Shown: piece after piece, positions 44,805-53,931 of the stretch
How the letters are laid out: every line of letters starts with the position of its first letter
How positions within the stretch are numbered: position 1 is the stretch's first letter
Assembly: GCF_035920345.1 (NCBI RefSeq)
Contig: NZ_CP109149.1
Coordinates: forward strand, 1,488,001 to 1,552,000
Length of the DNA stretch: 64,000 nucleotides
From: Nocardia vinacea
Lineage (GTDB): Bacteria; Actinomycetota; Actinomycetes; Mycobacteriales; Mycobacteriaceae
Direction of reading: 5' to 3'
Made by a program: the position numbers and the translations under genes
Notes under the pieces: model-generated
Seen by the model: only the letters and a program-made list of their open reading frames with translations
The model's database searches: none
Told to the model about the DNA's origin: nothing

Positions 44805-45848
44805 GTGAGCGAGGTGGTAGCACCCGCTCGGGTGCTGGTCCTGGGCGCCGGAAGTATCGGGTCCTTTGTCGGTGGAAAGCTGGCGGCGGCCGGCGCCGAT
44901 GTCACATTCGTCGGCCGGCAGCGGGTGCTGGACGAGATCAGCGCATCCGGGCTGCGGCTCACCGACCTCGACGGCGGTGATGTCGCGGTGGCGGGGGATG
45001 CAGTGCGGGTGTCGACCACGCCGGAGGATGTCGGGTCCGCCGATCTGGTGCTGGTCACGGTGAAGTCGGCGGCGACCGCGACGGCCGTGCGCGATCTCGA
45101 CGGCAAGATCCGCCCCGGCACCGTGGTGCTCAGCCTGCAGAACGGGATCGGCAACGATGCGGTGATCCGCGAGATCCTGCCCACCTGTGTGGTGCTGGCC
45201 GGCATGGTGATGTTCAACGTCGTGCACCATCCCGACGGCCGGTTCCATCGCGGCACCGAGGGCGGGCTGGCGGTGCAGGACGATCCGGCGCTCGCACAGT
45301 TCACCGACGTATTCGCGCGTGCTGGTCTAGCACTGCGGCGGTCTCCGGACCTGCTGCCGGTGCAATGGGCGAAGCTGCTGCTGAACCTCAATAACCCGAT
45401 CAATGCGCTGTCCGGCAGGCCGCTGCGCGAGGAACTGTCCGACCGCGACTTCCGGCGCTGCCTGGCCCTCACCCAGCGCGAAGCGCTGGCCGCGATGCAC
45501 AGGGCGCGAATTCGCCCTGCCCGGCTGACGCCGCTGCCGCCGGAGTGGATGGCCCGGCTGCTGACCGTTCCGGACGGGATCTTCCGCCGGGTCGCCGCGA
45601 CGGTACTGGCCATCGATCCGGAGGCGCGCTCGTCCATGGCCGATGACCTCGAACTCGGTCGCAAGACCGAAATCTCTTGGTTGTGCGGGGAGATCGTGGG
45701 CCTCGGCGCGATGGTGGGGCTGCCGACACCGGTCAATCAGCGACTCATCGAACTGATCGTGGCCGCCGAACACGGCGACCGCCGCGACTGGACCGGACCG
45801 GAACTGTTGGAGGAACTGCGATCGGCGGCTGGCACAAAGAACCACTGA
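44805..45848 (+). CDS. panE: 2-dehydropantoate 2-reductase family (347 aa)
   Basis: NADP-dependent ketopantoate reductase (PanE/ApbA) fold: VLVLGAGSIGSFVGGKLAAA at the N-terminus, VTVKSAATATAV, LSLQNGIGND, and the catalytic Lys in WAKLLLNLNNPINALSG. Makes pantoate for CoA synthesis or reduces another 2-oxoacid; several paralogues are usual, so the specific role is uncertain. GTG start, 22 bp after pafC. Hairpins at 45855-45898 probably end the transcript. Confidence 0.85.
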   Translation: MSEVVAPARVLVLGAGSIGSFVGGKLAAAGADVTFVGRQRVLDEISASGLRLTDLDGGDVAVAGDAVRVSTTPEDVGSADLVLVTVKSAATATAVRDLDGKIRPGTVVLSLQNGIGNDAVIREILPTCVVLAGMVMFNVVHHPDGRFHRGTEGGLAVQDDPALAQFTDVFARAGLALRRSPDLLPVQWAKLLLNLNNPINALSGRPLREELSDRDFRRCLALTQREALAAMHRARIRPARLTPLPPEWMARLLTVPDGIFRRVAATVLAIDPEARSSMADDLELGRKTEISWLCGEIVGLGAMVGLPTPVNQRLIELIVAAEHGDRRDWTGPELLEELRSAAGTKNH

Positions 45849-45854
45849 TTTCGT

Positions 45855-45898
45855 GAGTACATGGGTAACTCCATGTACTCGCACCGAACTAGGGTGCG
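45855..45898 (+). terminator. Double hairpin after panE
   Basis: gagtacatgg-gtaact-ccatgtactc (10-bp perfect arms) followed at once by cgcacc-gaactag-ggtgcg. Seven bases after the panE stop. Confidence 0.65.
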
Positions 45899-46510
45899 AT
45901 GGGTGTCGTTGTCAAGAGTTGGCAGCGTTGGGTGTCGTTGGTTCAGAGAGCCTCTGAGCTGCGGATACATTGAAATTCTGCCCAGTTCTGGCTGTGATGT
46001 CGATTACTAGCGTTGGCGTGCGTGGGTTTCGTTGGTTGACGTCAGCCATTAAATGGCGGGTTTGATGACAAGCCGCGACGGCTGGCCAGCAACCATGCCG
46101 GACATGAGCGACCGGACGAGAGTGCAGTTTTGCCATCGCATGGGCGTCGATCCCTTCAGTTGCCCCTGTCGTAGGTTCGCGCCCTGGGCAGGGCACACAA
46201 AACATGGGCAACCGGAAAACGCCTGGTCATCGTGGGTGTTTATCCGATTTGACGTTCGGACGGATATGCCGTGTTGCAACTCCTGGACGCTATCCGGAGT
46301 TGCTGAACCCGCAGATCGCTGGAACGGTGATAGCGCTTGAGGAGAATCCTCAGACTTGCTCGCCGAAATTCCCAGGCGGAGCAGGGTTTGAGGCTATCAG
46401 GTTGGGCGGTGTAGCGGGACGATTATGTTGTCTGTAGGGATGCTGGGCCGGGCTGCTTCTAGGGTGGTGAGTAGCGCGACGATGGTGATCGCTTCGCCGC
46501 AGTGGGGGCA
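45899..46510. other. Gene-free junction region
   Basis: No supportable gene. Contains short G/T-rich repeats (tgggtgtcgttg at about 45901 and 45930) and the left copy of the 87-bp direct repeat (46166-46252). Looks like accumulated insertion scars. Confidence 0.5.
46166..46252 (+). repeat. 87-bp direct repeat, left copy
   Basis: Aligns without gaps to 52794-52880 (offset 6628 bp), roughly 79% identical overall, with identical cores caaaacatgggcaac and aaacgcctggtcatcgtggg. It brackets the IS relic and the encapsulin operon together with the right copy. Confidence 0.75.
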
Positions 46511-47388
46511 GTGAACCGCCCTGGGTTTGGTAGCAATGCTGATGTTCCCCGGGTTTCGTGGAGTCGGAATACTGGACTTAGGCCACGGGTTGGATGGATG
46601 ACTGCATCATCTCGTACTCGATCGGGGATCGCATTCCGAGGGCCGAATGACGGCGTCGACGGTTGTGGAAGATCTCCAGGTATTCGAAGATCGCGTTGGC
46701 CAGCTCGATTCTGGTTCTCCATCGTTGCCGGTTCAGTAGCTCGGTTTGCATTCTGCCCCAAAAGGATTCGATGACTGCGTTGTCGTAGCAGTCGCCGATC
46801 GAGCCCATCGACGGGACCAGCCCCGACTGGCGGGCCCTGTCGGTGAAGGCCCAGGGCGTGAATTGCACCCCGTGGCCGGAATGAATGATCGTCCCGGCCC
46901 GCGGTGAACGGTTGGCGATGGCCATTCCCAGCGCGTTGGTCACCAGCGCGGCGGTCTGGGTCGAGTCGATCGACCAGCCGACGACTCGGCGGGAGAACGT
47001 GTCGAGCACGACCGCGCAGTACACCTTGCCTTCCCGGGGGTGATGCTCGGTAATGTCGGTGACCCACAACTGATTTGGCCGCGATCGCGTGAACGACCGG
47101 CTGACCAGATCGCCAGGCAACAGTCGCCGCCGCCTCTTGGTCCGCCCGGTCGCCACCAGCACCTCATCGACCGGATCCGGACCCACAACCCTCGTCAGCA
47201 CACCCAGACCGATCCGATCAGTCAGCTGACCGGCCGCCTCCAACTCCGCCGCGAACCGGCACCATAGTCCGAAACCAACTGCTGCACAGCCGATCTCACA
47301 TGCGGACCGAATCAGCACCAGTCCACGGCGTTGACCTGAGCAAACCTCCAAAGTTAACGGCATTGCTACCAAACCCAGGGCGGTTCAC
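46511..47388 (-). mobile_element. IS3-type element, internally deleted, with intact ends
   Basis: Perfect 29-bp inverted repeats at 46511-46539 and 47360-47388, beginning TGAACCGCCCTGGG from the outer side as in many actinobacterial IS3 elements. The element is only 878 bp; a full IS3 member is about 1.2-1.3 kb, and orfA and the start of orfB are missing. No target-site duplication is seen. It ends 118 bp before the encapsulin start and may affect its promoter. Confidence 0.8.
46578..47372 (-). pseudogene. IS3-family transposase OrfB, truncated and catalytically dead
   Basis: Integrase core is recognisable: NQLWVTDITEHHPREGKVYC, then AVVLDTFSRRVVGWSID, DNAVIESFWGRM and the tail FHNRRRRHSALGMRSPIEYE. 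The N-terminal HTH part is missing, and the second catalytic Asp of the DDE triad (usual HSDxGxQFT) is Gly: HSGHGVQFT. First Asp (TDIT) and Glu (VIESF) remain. The frame starts inside the right terminal repeat with a poor start. Confidence 0.8.
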
Positions 47389-47506
47389 CGACACCGAATG
47401 GGATCGGCTCGAATCGCCTGCAACACACCGGCGATCTTGCTGAGATCACGTCATTGTGACACCGTCTGTCCCGTCTATATCTGTCTATTGTGAATGGTGG
47501 TGAGTC

Positions 47507-48919
47507 GTGCCAGAGTTCAACGGGCACAACGGCGCCGGGCAGCTCAGTCTGAGCACAGCGGCCGCGCGCAAGCTGTCGTCGACGACCAAGTCCGTACCGC
47601 AGATGCAGGGCATCACCCCGCGCTGGCTGCTTGACCAGTTGCCTTGGGTGGAGGCCAGGGGTGGTGCGTACCGGGTCAACCGGCGGCTGAACTACACGCT
47701 GGGCGACGGGCGACTGAACTTCCACGCCACCGGCAATGCGGTACAGGTCATTCCGGCCGAGCTGACCGAACTCCCATGGCTGCGGAATTTCGCCGATACC
47801 GACGCGTTGCAAGCCCTTGCCGACAGATTCACCCAACATGAATACGAACCGGGGGAAGTGTTGGTAGCGGCAGGCACTCAAGCCGACCAGCTCCATCTGC
47901 TCGTACACGGACGGCTCACCAAACTCAGCGAAGGCGAGTTCGGGGAAGAGTCGATCCTGGAAATCATCGCCGACGGTGACTATTTCGGCAACGAAGCATT
48001 GATCGGCCCCGAGAGTGCCTGGAATTACTCGATCAAGGCCACCACAGCCTGCACGGTGATGTCACTGCCAAAGTCGGCCTTCCAGGAGCTGCTCGAACAG
48101 TCCGAGGCACTGCGCGACCAGCTGGAGCGCTATCAAGCGACCAGAGGAAAATCGCAGAACGCTCATGGCGAGGCCGGTGTGGACGTCATGTCCGGTCATC
48201 GCGGTGAGGTTCCCATCGCAGGCACATTCGTCGACTATGAACTCGAGCCACGCGAATACGAGCTGAACATCGCGCAGACCATCCTTCGAGTGCACACCCG
48301 GGTCTCCGACCTCTACAACGAACCGATCGACCAGCTCGAGCAGCAACTGCGACTGACCATCGAAGCGGTGCGGGAGCGTCAGGAGTACGAGCTGGTCAAC
48401 AACAAGGAATTCGGCCTGCTGCACAATGCGGACTTCAGCCAACGGATCTACACCCGTAGCGGCCCGCCCACTCCGCACGACATGGATCAGTTGCTTAACA
48501 CCGTCTGGAAGAACCCCAGTTTCATTCTCGCCCATCCGGATGCCATTGCCGCCTTCCGCGACGAGTGCACCCGACAGGGCGTTTCCCCGGAAACCATCCA
48601 CGTCCCCGGCGGTCGACTGTCCGCATGGCGCGGTGTGCCCATCTATCCCTGCTGGAAAATCCCGATCAGCGATCGGCGCACCACGTCGATCATGGTGGTG
48701 CGCACCGGCGAAGCGGAACGGGGCGTCATCGGTCTGCGCAAGACCGGCCTGGTCGACGAGTACGAGCCCGGCCTGAGCGTGCGGTTCATGAGCATCGACG
48801 AGAAGGCGATCGTCAACTACCTGATCACCTGCTACTACTCGGTGGCCGTGCTGGTGCCGGACGCCCTGGGCGTGCTGGAGAACGTTCAGCTCGGGAGCGC
48901 CCATGGCCCCCACCGCTGA
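47507..48919 (+). CDS. Family 2B encapsulin nanocompartment shell protein (470 aa)
   Basis: Shell protein of a virus-derived protein nanocompartment. Residues 1-85 form an N-terminal arm containing [20 protein letters not shown] and [12 protein letters not shown]. Residues about 90-205 are a cyclic-nucleotide-binding-like domain ([56 protein letters not shown]); the GxE of the phosphate-binding cassette is kept, but the Arg that normally binds the cyclic phosphate is absent ([11 protein letters not shown]). Residues about 235-465 are the HK97-type shell domain ([34 protein letters not shown], and a long loop to [20 protein letters not shown]). A cNMP domain within the shell protein defines family 2B, whose known cargo includes terpene cyclases and polyprenyl transferases. 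GTG start. The stop overlaps the next gene by 17 bp. This assignment rests on family resemblance seen by eye. Confidence 0.92.
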   Translation: MPEFNGHNGAGQLSLSTAAARKLSSTTKSVPQMQGITPRWLLDQLPWVEARGGAYRVNRRLNYTLGDGRLNFHATGNAVQVIPAELTELPWLRNFADTDALQALADRFTQHEYEPGEVLVAAGTQADQLHLLVHGRLTKLSEGEFGEESILEIIADGDYFGNEALIGPESAWNYSIKATTACTVMSLPKSAFQELLEQSEALRDQLERYQATRGKSQNAHGEAGVDVMSGHRGEVPIAGTFVDYELEPREYELNIAQTILRVHTRVSDLYNEPIDQLEQQLRLTIEAVRERQEYELVNNKEFGLLHNADFSQRIYTRSGPPTPHDMDQLLNTVWKNPSFILAHPDAIAAFRDECTRQGVSPETIHVPGGRLSAWRGVPIYPCWKIPISDRRTTSIMVVRTGEAERGVIGLRKTGLVDEYEPGLSVRFMSIDEKAIVNYLITCYYSVAVLVPDALGVLENVQLGSAHGPHR

Positions 48920-50057
48920 TGCGGACCCCTTCGCGCGCGCCCGTGAGCTGATCACCCCCGGCCTACAGGCAGCGGTGGACCAGATGAACCCAGCGACGCG
49001 CCAGGTCATCGGCTACCACTTCGGCTGGTGGGACGAACAGGGCCGTCCCCAGGCAGAAGGTGCGGGCAAGGCGGTGCGGCCCACTTTGGCGATGCTCGCG
49101 GCGCGGGCCGTCGGCGGCACCGCCGAACGCGCGACCAACGCGGCCATCGCGGTCGAGCTGGCGCACAACTCCTCATTGCTGCATGACGACGTCATAGACT
49201 CCGACCGCACCCGGCGCCACCGCCCCACCGCGTGGACGGTCTACGGCATACCTGCAGCCATCCTCGCCGGTGACGCCCTGGTAACACTGGCTACTGAGGC
49301 TCTCATCGCCGACAGGCCGCCGCTGGCCACCGAGGGGGTGCCTCGACTCAATGCGGCACTGCTGCGGGTGGTTGACGGCCAAGTCGCCGACATGGCGTTC
49401 GAAGGCCGGTCTGACGTGCGGCTCGACGAGTGCATCGAGATGGCCGGCAACAAGACCAGCTCATTGTTCGCCGCCGCGTGCGAGCTCGGCGCGATTGCCG
49501 CCGGAGCCACGCCACAACGAGTCCGGCAGCTACGCCAGTTCGGCGAGCACCTCGGCCTCGCATTCCAACTCGTCGACGATCTCCTCGGCATCTGGGGCGA
49601 TCCGGCCACCACCGGCAAGCCCGTACTGTCCGACCTACGTACCCGCAAGAAGTCACTGCCAGTGGTGGCCGCCCTGGTCACTGGCAACAGCGCCGCCAGG
49701 CGGTTGGCCCAGCTGTACTATCGCGCCGATCCGTTGGACGATGCCGATCTGCGGACCTGCGCCGAGCTCATCGAGCAGGCGGGGGGACACTCTTGGGCAC
49801 GTGCGGAAGCGCAGCGCCAACGCGATGCGGCCCTGAAGTGTCTACGGGCGGCGAATCCGGAGTCGAAAGCCGCAGCGGAACTAATGTCCATCGCGCAACG
49901 GCTCAGCGCTGTGCCCAACACGACTGGGCCCAACACGACGGCACTGGATATCACCGACATCACTGGGGCGATCCCCGTGCGCCCCAACGGTTTCGGCACC
50001 GCCACCGCACGGCAAGCTGTTGGCAGGCGCGCGACGGTGACTACCTCTGCTCTGTAG
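48903..50057 (+). CDS. Polyprenyl diphosphate synthase, probable encapsulin cargo (384 aa)
   Basis: Trans-isoprenyl diphosphate synthase (FPP/GGPP type). First aspartate-rich motif [18 protein letters not shown] (DDxxD at 95-99); second region [20 protein letters not shown] (225-232) has DDxxG...D in place of classical DDxxD, common in this subfamily; GKAVRP and [13 protein letters not shown] complete the site. Residues 335-384 are a Thr/Asn/Arg-rich, probably disordered tail that could carry a cargo signal. The start lies inside the shell gene with GGGAGC upstream, so production is tied to the shell. It should supply the allylic diphosphate for the next gene's cyclase domain. Confidence 0.92.
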   Translation: MAPTADADPFARARELITPGLQAAVDQMNPATRQVIGYHFGWWDEQGRPQAEGAGKAVRPTLAMLAARAVGGTAERATNAAIAVELAHNSSLLHDDVIDSDRTRRHRPTAWTVYGIPAAILAGDALVTLATEALIADRPPLATEGVPRLNAALLRVVDGQVADMAFEGRSDVRLDECIEMAGNKTSSLFAAACELGAIAAGATPQRVRQLRQFGEHLGLAFQLVDDLLGIWGDPATTGKPVLSDLRTRKKSLPVVAALVTGNSAARRLAQLYYRADPLDDADLRTCAELIEQAGGHSWARAEAQRQRDAALKCLRAANPESKAAAELMSIAQRLSAVPNTTGPNTTALDITDITGAIPVRPNGFGTATARQAVGRRATVTTSAL

Positions 50058-50138
50058 TTCGGCGTGGGTTTCGTTGATCGGGCCGATATCCGCTCACGCG
50101 CGACCCCCATCGCGCTCGACGATATGGAAGGAATACAG

Positions 50139-52517
50139 ATGGCTCCGAGTGTTGCGGTCATCGGCTCCGGTGTGTCCGGTATGACTGCAGCCTACTTGCT
50201 GCGCAACAAGTTCGAGGTCACCGTGTTCGAGGCAGACTCCCGCCTGGGCGGTCACGTCGACACCCGGCATCCCGAACCCGGCTGGCCTGCGGAGATGGCG
50301 TTCGCGATTGCCAGCACCATCCACTACCCGAACTTCACCCGGCTAGTGAAGGACCTCGGAGTGGCGACTAAGCCAGTGGACGTGTCCACGGAGGTGTCGT
50401 GCTCCGACTGTGGATTCGCCCACCGCAGCGACGATCCCATGGAGCTGGCCAGCCTCCCGTGCCGCCCACCTGGCGTCAGCGAACACGTCTGGCACCGATG
50501 CGTCGAGGACTCCAAGCGATTCGTGTCGCACCTGCGAGAGGCCATTCACGCCGAGCCGGACACCACCCTCGAGCAGTTTCTGCTCAAGGAAGAGTTTTCC
50601 ACTTACTTCGCTGAGCACTTCGTCTACCCCCGGTTGCGGGTATGGCTCCTGACGGACCTCAGGTACACCCCCATCGGGTATCTGACCAACGTGCTGGACC
50701 GCTACGGGCTCCTCGGCGGTGCCGAGGCATTCCGATCCTGGTACGTGCTGTCCGAAGGTAGTGCGGCCTACATCAAGCGCATCGCCGCTACCGTGACCTC
50801 GATCAAAACCTCGACACCGGTACGCGCGGTCAGCCGTACCGGCGACGGAGTCGCCATCCGGGACGCCGCCGGGAACATCCACCACTTCGACAAGGCCGTG
50901 CTGGCCTTGCACGCCCCGCAGGCGCTCGCCTTGCTCACCGAACCCACCGCCGAGCAACGGTCCGTGCTCAACGCGTTCGACTACACGCCGCTCGAGGCGG
51001 TGCTGCACACGGACGAGAGCATGCTGCCCACCGGATCAGGCAGCGCCGGTGTCGCGATCCAACTGTCCTGTACTAACCCACATCTGCCGCCGCTCACTGC
51101 CCACGCAAACATGAATCGAATGCGCGGTGAGACATCGTCCACGACGTACTGGGTGACCTACGACCCCTTCACTCCGGTGAATCCGGCCAGTGTGCTGGCC
51201 CGTGAGGTCTTCCGCCACCCGACCATGACCCTGCGGTCCGCCGCGGCCCAACGCCGCCTGCCCGCGCTGTCCGATCACGTCCTCGCCTTCGCGGGCTCTT
51301 ACCATGGCGACGGCTTCCACGAATCCGGCTGCGCCTCGGGGGTCGCGGCGGCGGAGGCACTCACCGGCAAGGATGCCGAGACCCTGTTCACGGAAGCAGC
51401 GTTCAAGGAAGCAGCATCCCCGAGCGTGCACACCGCGAATCGAACCCCGGACCGGTCCCGGCCCAAGCCACGGGGCCGCGCGGTACGCCTCCCGTCGACA
51501 AGCCGCCCTCCGATCAGGCACCTTCGACCGCCCGGCCTTGACGTCCTTCACTTCTCCGGGCGCCGCGCCCTTGCCGCCGTCCCCGACGCCGGCCACCGCG
51601 CGATGGTCGCCAGCGTCCTGGCCTCCGGCCTGGTCGACGAAATGATCGCCCGCACCGCGGGCTTCGACCCGCCCATCAACCTCGCGCAGGTCCGCGCCAA
51701 CGTCAACATGCTCACCACCGAGTTCGAGGCCTTTGGCGTCACCGTTCCCGCTGCCACCACCAGGGACCTCACGCAGATGCGCGCCCTGCTGGTGCCCGTC
51801 GCCGACGACGCGCTCGCCCTTGCCCTCGACCGCCTCTGGGTATTCACCCTCAACGTCGACGATGTGTGCTGCCACGATCCCGTGGAAGCCGAAGCCATCA
51901 TGCGGGACGGCATGCTGGCTGGGCAGTCCGCATCATCGTCGTACACCGAATACATCCAGCACATGTTCACCGAAGTCGCGCGGTTCTGTGATCCGACATT
52001 CCTAGCCGTCTACAAGACCTTCTTCTACAACGCGATTACCGGCGTCCTCATGGAGGCAGAGTTCACGCCGGAAGCGTCCGACGAGATCGACAGTGACTTC
52101 GTCCGCACTTTCAACGGCTACGGCCAGTTCTGGTTCACCTCACTTCAGTTCATCGACCCCTGCTTGAGCGCCCACCGCAATCGGGCATTCTGGTCGGCGG
52201 CGCTGAGCTCCGGTGAGGCGTTTCTCAGCGACATGAATGACGTCCTGTCCTTCTACAAGGAGGCGGTGCATGGTGAGGACTTCCTCGTCAGCAGGATCTA
52301 TCGCCGCTCGGTACAGGAGAACATTCCTTACCTCGCCGCCTACCGCAGGAGCCTCGACGGCGGCCGGGCCGCCTACCGCCGAATCCTGGATCTCGCCACT
52401 GACGAGCAACGCCCGCACCTAGACCGCTTCTTGACCGGCTACGTGTACTGGCACTTCCACTGCCGTCGCTGCCGCTGGCAGGACATCTACCCTGGCCTGC
52501 CCCCGATCGACATCTAA
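50139..52517 (+). CDS. FAD-dependent oxidoreductase fused to a trichodiene-synthase-like terpene cyclase (792 aa)
   Basis: Residues 1-410 are a flavin amine-oxidase-type domain (COG2907-like): VAVIGSGVSGMTAAYLL, EADSRLGGHVDTR, and the FAD-binding C-terminal FAGSYHGDGFHESGCASGVA. Residues 425-475 are a Pro/Arg/Ser-rich linker. Residues about 480-792 are a class I terpene cyclase: aspartate motif DDVCCHD (574-580, DDxxxxD type), NSE triad NDVLSFYKE (700-708), and a C-terminal GYVYWHFHCRRCRWQDIY that mirrors the GYVTWH...RYRxxEIY end of fungal trichodiene synthase. The cyclase is expected to ionise the product of the upstream synthase; the flavin domain could desaturate or oxidise the product. 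The ATG at 50139 with GGAAGGA 6 nt upstream is used; a GTG at 50064 would add 25 weak residues. The combination and the product are not known to me. Confidence 0.88.
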   Translation: MAPSVAVIGSGVSGMTAAYLLRNKFEVTVFEADSRLGGHVDTRHPEPGWPAEMAFAIASTIHYPNFTRLVKDLGVATKPVDVSTEVSCSDCGFAHRSDDPMELASLPCRPPGVSEHVWHRCVEDSKRFVSHLREAIHAEPDTTLEQFLLKEEFSTYFAEHFVYPRLRVWLLTDLRYTPIGYLTNVLDRYGLLGGAEAFRSWYVLSEGSAAYIKRIAATVTSIKTSTPVRAVSRTGDGVAIRDAAGNIHHFDKAVLALHAPQALALLTEPTAEQRSVLNAFDYTPLEAVLHTDESMLPTGSGSAGVAIQLSCTNPHLPPLTAHANMNRMRGETSSTTYWVTYDPFTPVNPASVLAREVFRHPTMTLRSAAAQRRLPALSDHVLAFAGSYHGDGFHESGCASGVAAAEALTGKDAETLFTEAAFKEAASPSVHTANRTPDRSRPKPRGRAVRLPSTSRPPIRHLRPPGLDVLHFSGRRALAAVPDAGHRAMVASVLASGLVDEMIARTAGFDPPINLAQVRANVNMLTTEFEAFGVTVPAATTRDLTQMRALLVPVADDALALALDRLWVFTLNVDDVCCHDPVEAEAIMRDGMLAGQSASSSYTEYIQHMFTEVARFCDPTFLAVYKTFFYNAITGVLMEAEFTPEASDEIDSDFVRTFNGYGQFWFTSLQFIDPCLSAHRNRAFWSAALSSGEAFLSDMNDVLSFYKEAVHGEDFLVSRIYRRSVQENIPYLAAYRRSLDGGRAAYRRILDLATDEQRPHLDRFLTGYVYWHFHCRRCRWQDIYPGLPPIDI

Positions 52518-53087
52518 TATGTCGGCGGTGTGGAAGGAGAACGCATTGCCACCGCCCAGGCGAAGGCGCTTGCCGCACTGTTGAAATGGCAAGCGGACCA
52601 TTGCGACGTCGACCGGTGCTGAATTTAGCGCGCTGACGACTTGGTTCCTGGTCTCGTGCTGCTAGAGGTTTGTACCAGGGTAGCCGTTTGACCTGTGCGT
52701 CTTCAGTGTGCGCGAAATCGCGTATGAACGACGAATAGTGCCTTTGAGGAATCGAACCTGCGACGCCAAAAGTCGCCTTAGCCTGCGGAAACACTGTCGC
52801 AGGTAAGTGCTCTCGGCAGGACACGCAAAACATGGGCAACTGAAAAACGCCTGGTCATCGTGGGTACGTATCCCGTCTGAGGGGTCGCGATGCCCTGCGG
52901 GTGTTGGTCAATCGGCCCCAACTTTATGGTGCCCGGGGCGCGGCGCGTCGAACACGGGAACGCGGACGACTTCGGGCTCGGCGGGATTGCTCGTGTCGAA
53001 ACATGGGGATTGACGCGGCCGTGTGACCGCGACCCGCGCTGTGTGCGCTCGAATCCGTAAACGTTGGGGCCACTTACGATCAGGGGT
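52518..53087. other. Gene-free stretch with the right direct repeat
   Basis: A 30-codon frame (52530-52622, MEGERIATAQAKALAALLKW...) follows the terpene gene and overlaps a purine-rich site, but has no recognised homologue. The minus strand at 52742-52762 has an AGGTTCGATTCCTC T-arm-like string. The right direct-repeat copy is at 52794-52880. The remainder shows nothing. Confidence 0.45.
52794..52880 (+). repeat. 87-bp direct repeat, right copy
   Basis: Partner of 46166-46252, same orientation. The T-arm-like string just upstream (about 52742-52762, minus strand) raises the possibility of an attachment-site relic. Confidence 0.7.
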
Positions 53088-53595
53088 ATGGCAGTCGAAT
53101 CTTCGGACGCCCTGGTGGTCGGCGTGCTGGATCTCTTTGTCGACACGTCGACTTGGCTGGACCTGGCCAAGCGTCGCGACGGCCAGCGGTTGATCCGACC
53201 ACTACAAACGTTCGTGGAGGAGGGCCACGTCCAGTTGTTGGTGCCCCAGGTAGTCGTGGACGAGTTCGAGCGGAATCGCGAGAACGTCCAAAAAGATGAT
53301 GACCACGAGTCTGACCGAACGTTTCAAGGCCATCCGGCAAGAACTTGCCGCCTATGGGGACATGGACTACCGCAACGAGGAACTCAGACTGTTCGACAAG
53401 TGGGCGCATCAGGTGACACTCAGCGGTGCCTTGACCACTCGGAACTTCGACGATATTCGCGCACTGCTGGGGGCGGGCAAGCGAATCGAGCCTTCTATCG
53501 GCGACCAGGAGCGGGTGGTAGCGACAGCAGGTGATCCGCTGGGAGAACATGTTCCAGATTCGTTATGCCGACCGATCATGGCGACGGCAAACTGA
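53088..53595 (+). pseudogene. PIN-like (DUF4935-type) nuclease gene with a frameshift
   Basis: Reads MAVESSDALVVGVLDLFVDT then STWLDLAKRR..., QLLVPQVVVDEFERNRENVQ, the PIN fold start with the first acidic residues, and then changes frame at a run of five A (about 53289-53293) into MTTSLTERFKAIRQELAAYG and YRNEELRLFDKWAHQVTLSG..., which continues the family's helical part. The C-terminus decays to a stop at 53593-53595. Either a pseudogene or, less likely, a slippage-expressed gene. No antitoxin is adjacent. Confidence 0.65.
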
Positions 53596-53931
53596 ACGTC
53601 CCGAAATGCCGAATTGAGGACGTTTCGGGTTCGCATGAAGGACGGCTCGTCGTGAGATGCGTCCGGAGCGTCGTGTCGCCCGCGCCCGTCGAGGACCCAC
53701 CGGTCGATCAGAATCGGCGGGCCAGGGCCGGCGACCGTCGCGGAGGACCGCGATATGGGTGACGCGGAACCGACCGCCTGCCGGTGGCACGACCTCGGCC
53801 TCGTGGGCGCTGACTAGGAACGGTTCGGATCGACCGATGTGCAACATGGACATGTTGAGCTCGTTCCCTCCTAGGCAATGACGAAAAGCACAGTGTGCGT
53901 GCGGTATCGGGTGGACCTGTGATGCCGGAGG
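53596..53931. other. Stretch with one doubtful minus-strand ORF
   Basis: On the minus strand, MSMLHIGRSEPFLVSAHEAE... then VVPPAGGRFRVTHIAVLRDG begins at 53853, 12 nt after an AGGAGGG, but after about 50 residues it loses coding character (to 53563). It may be a shortened or decayed gene. Family not recognised. Confidence 0.3.

Noticed and set aside
47446..47459. TCAC-N6-GTGA element before the encapsulin gene as a CRP/GlxR site
   Set aside because: CRP-type sites are GTGA-N6-TCAC; here the half-sites are in the reverse order, so a cAMP-receptor site is not supported despite the cNMP domain in the shell protein.
53563..53853. 96-residue minus-strand ORF as a confident gene
   Set aside because: It has a ribosome site but loses coding character halfway; listed only as a doubtful remnant.
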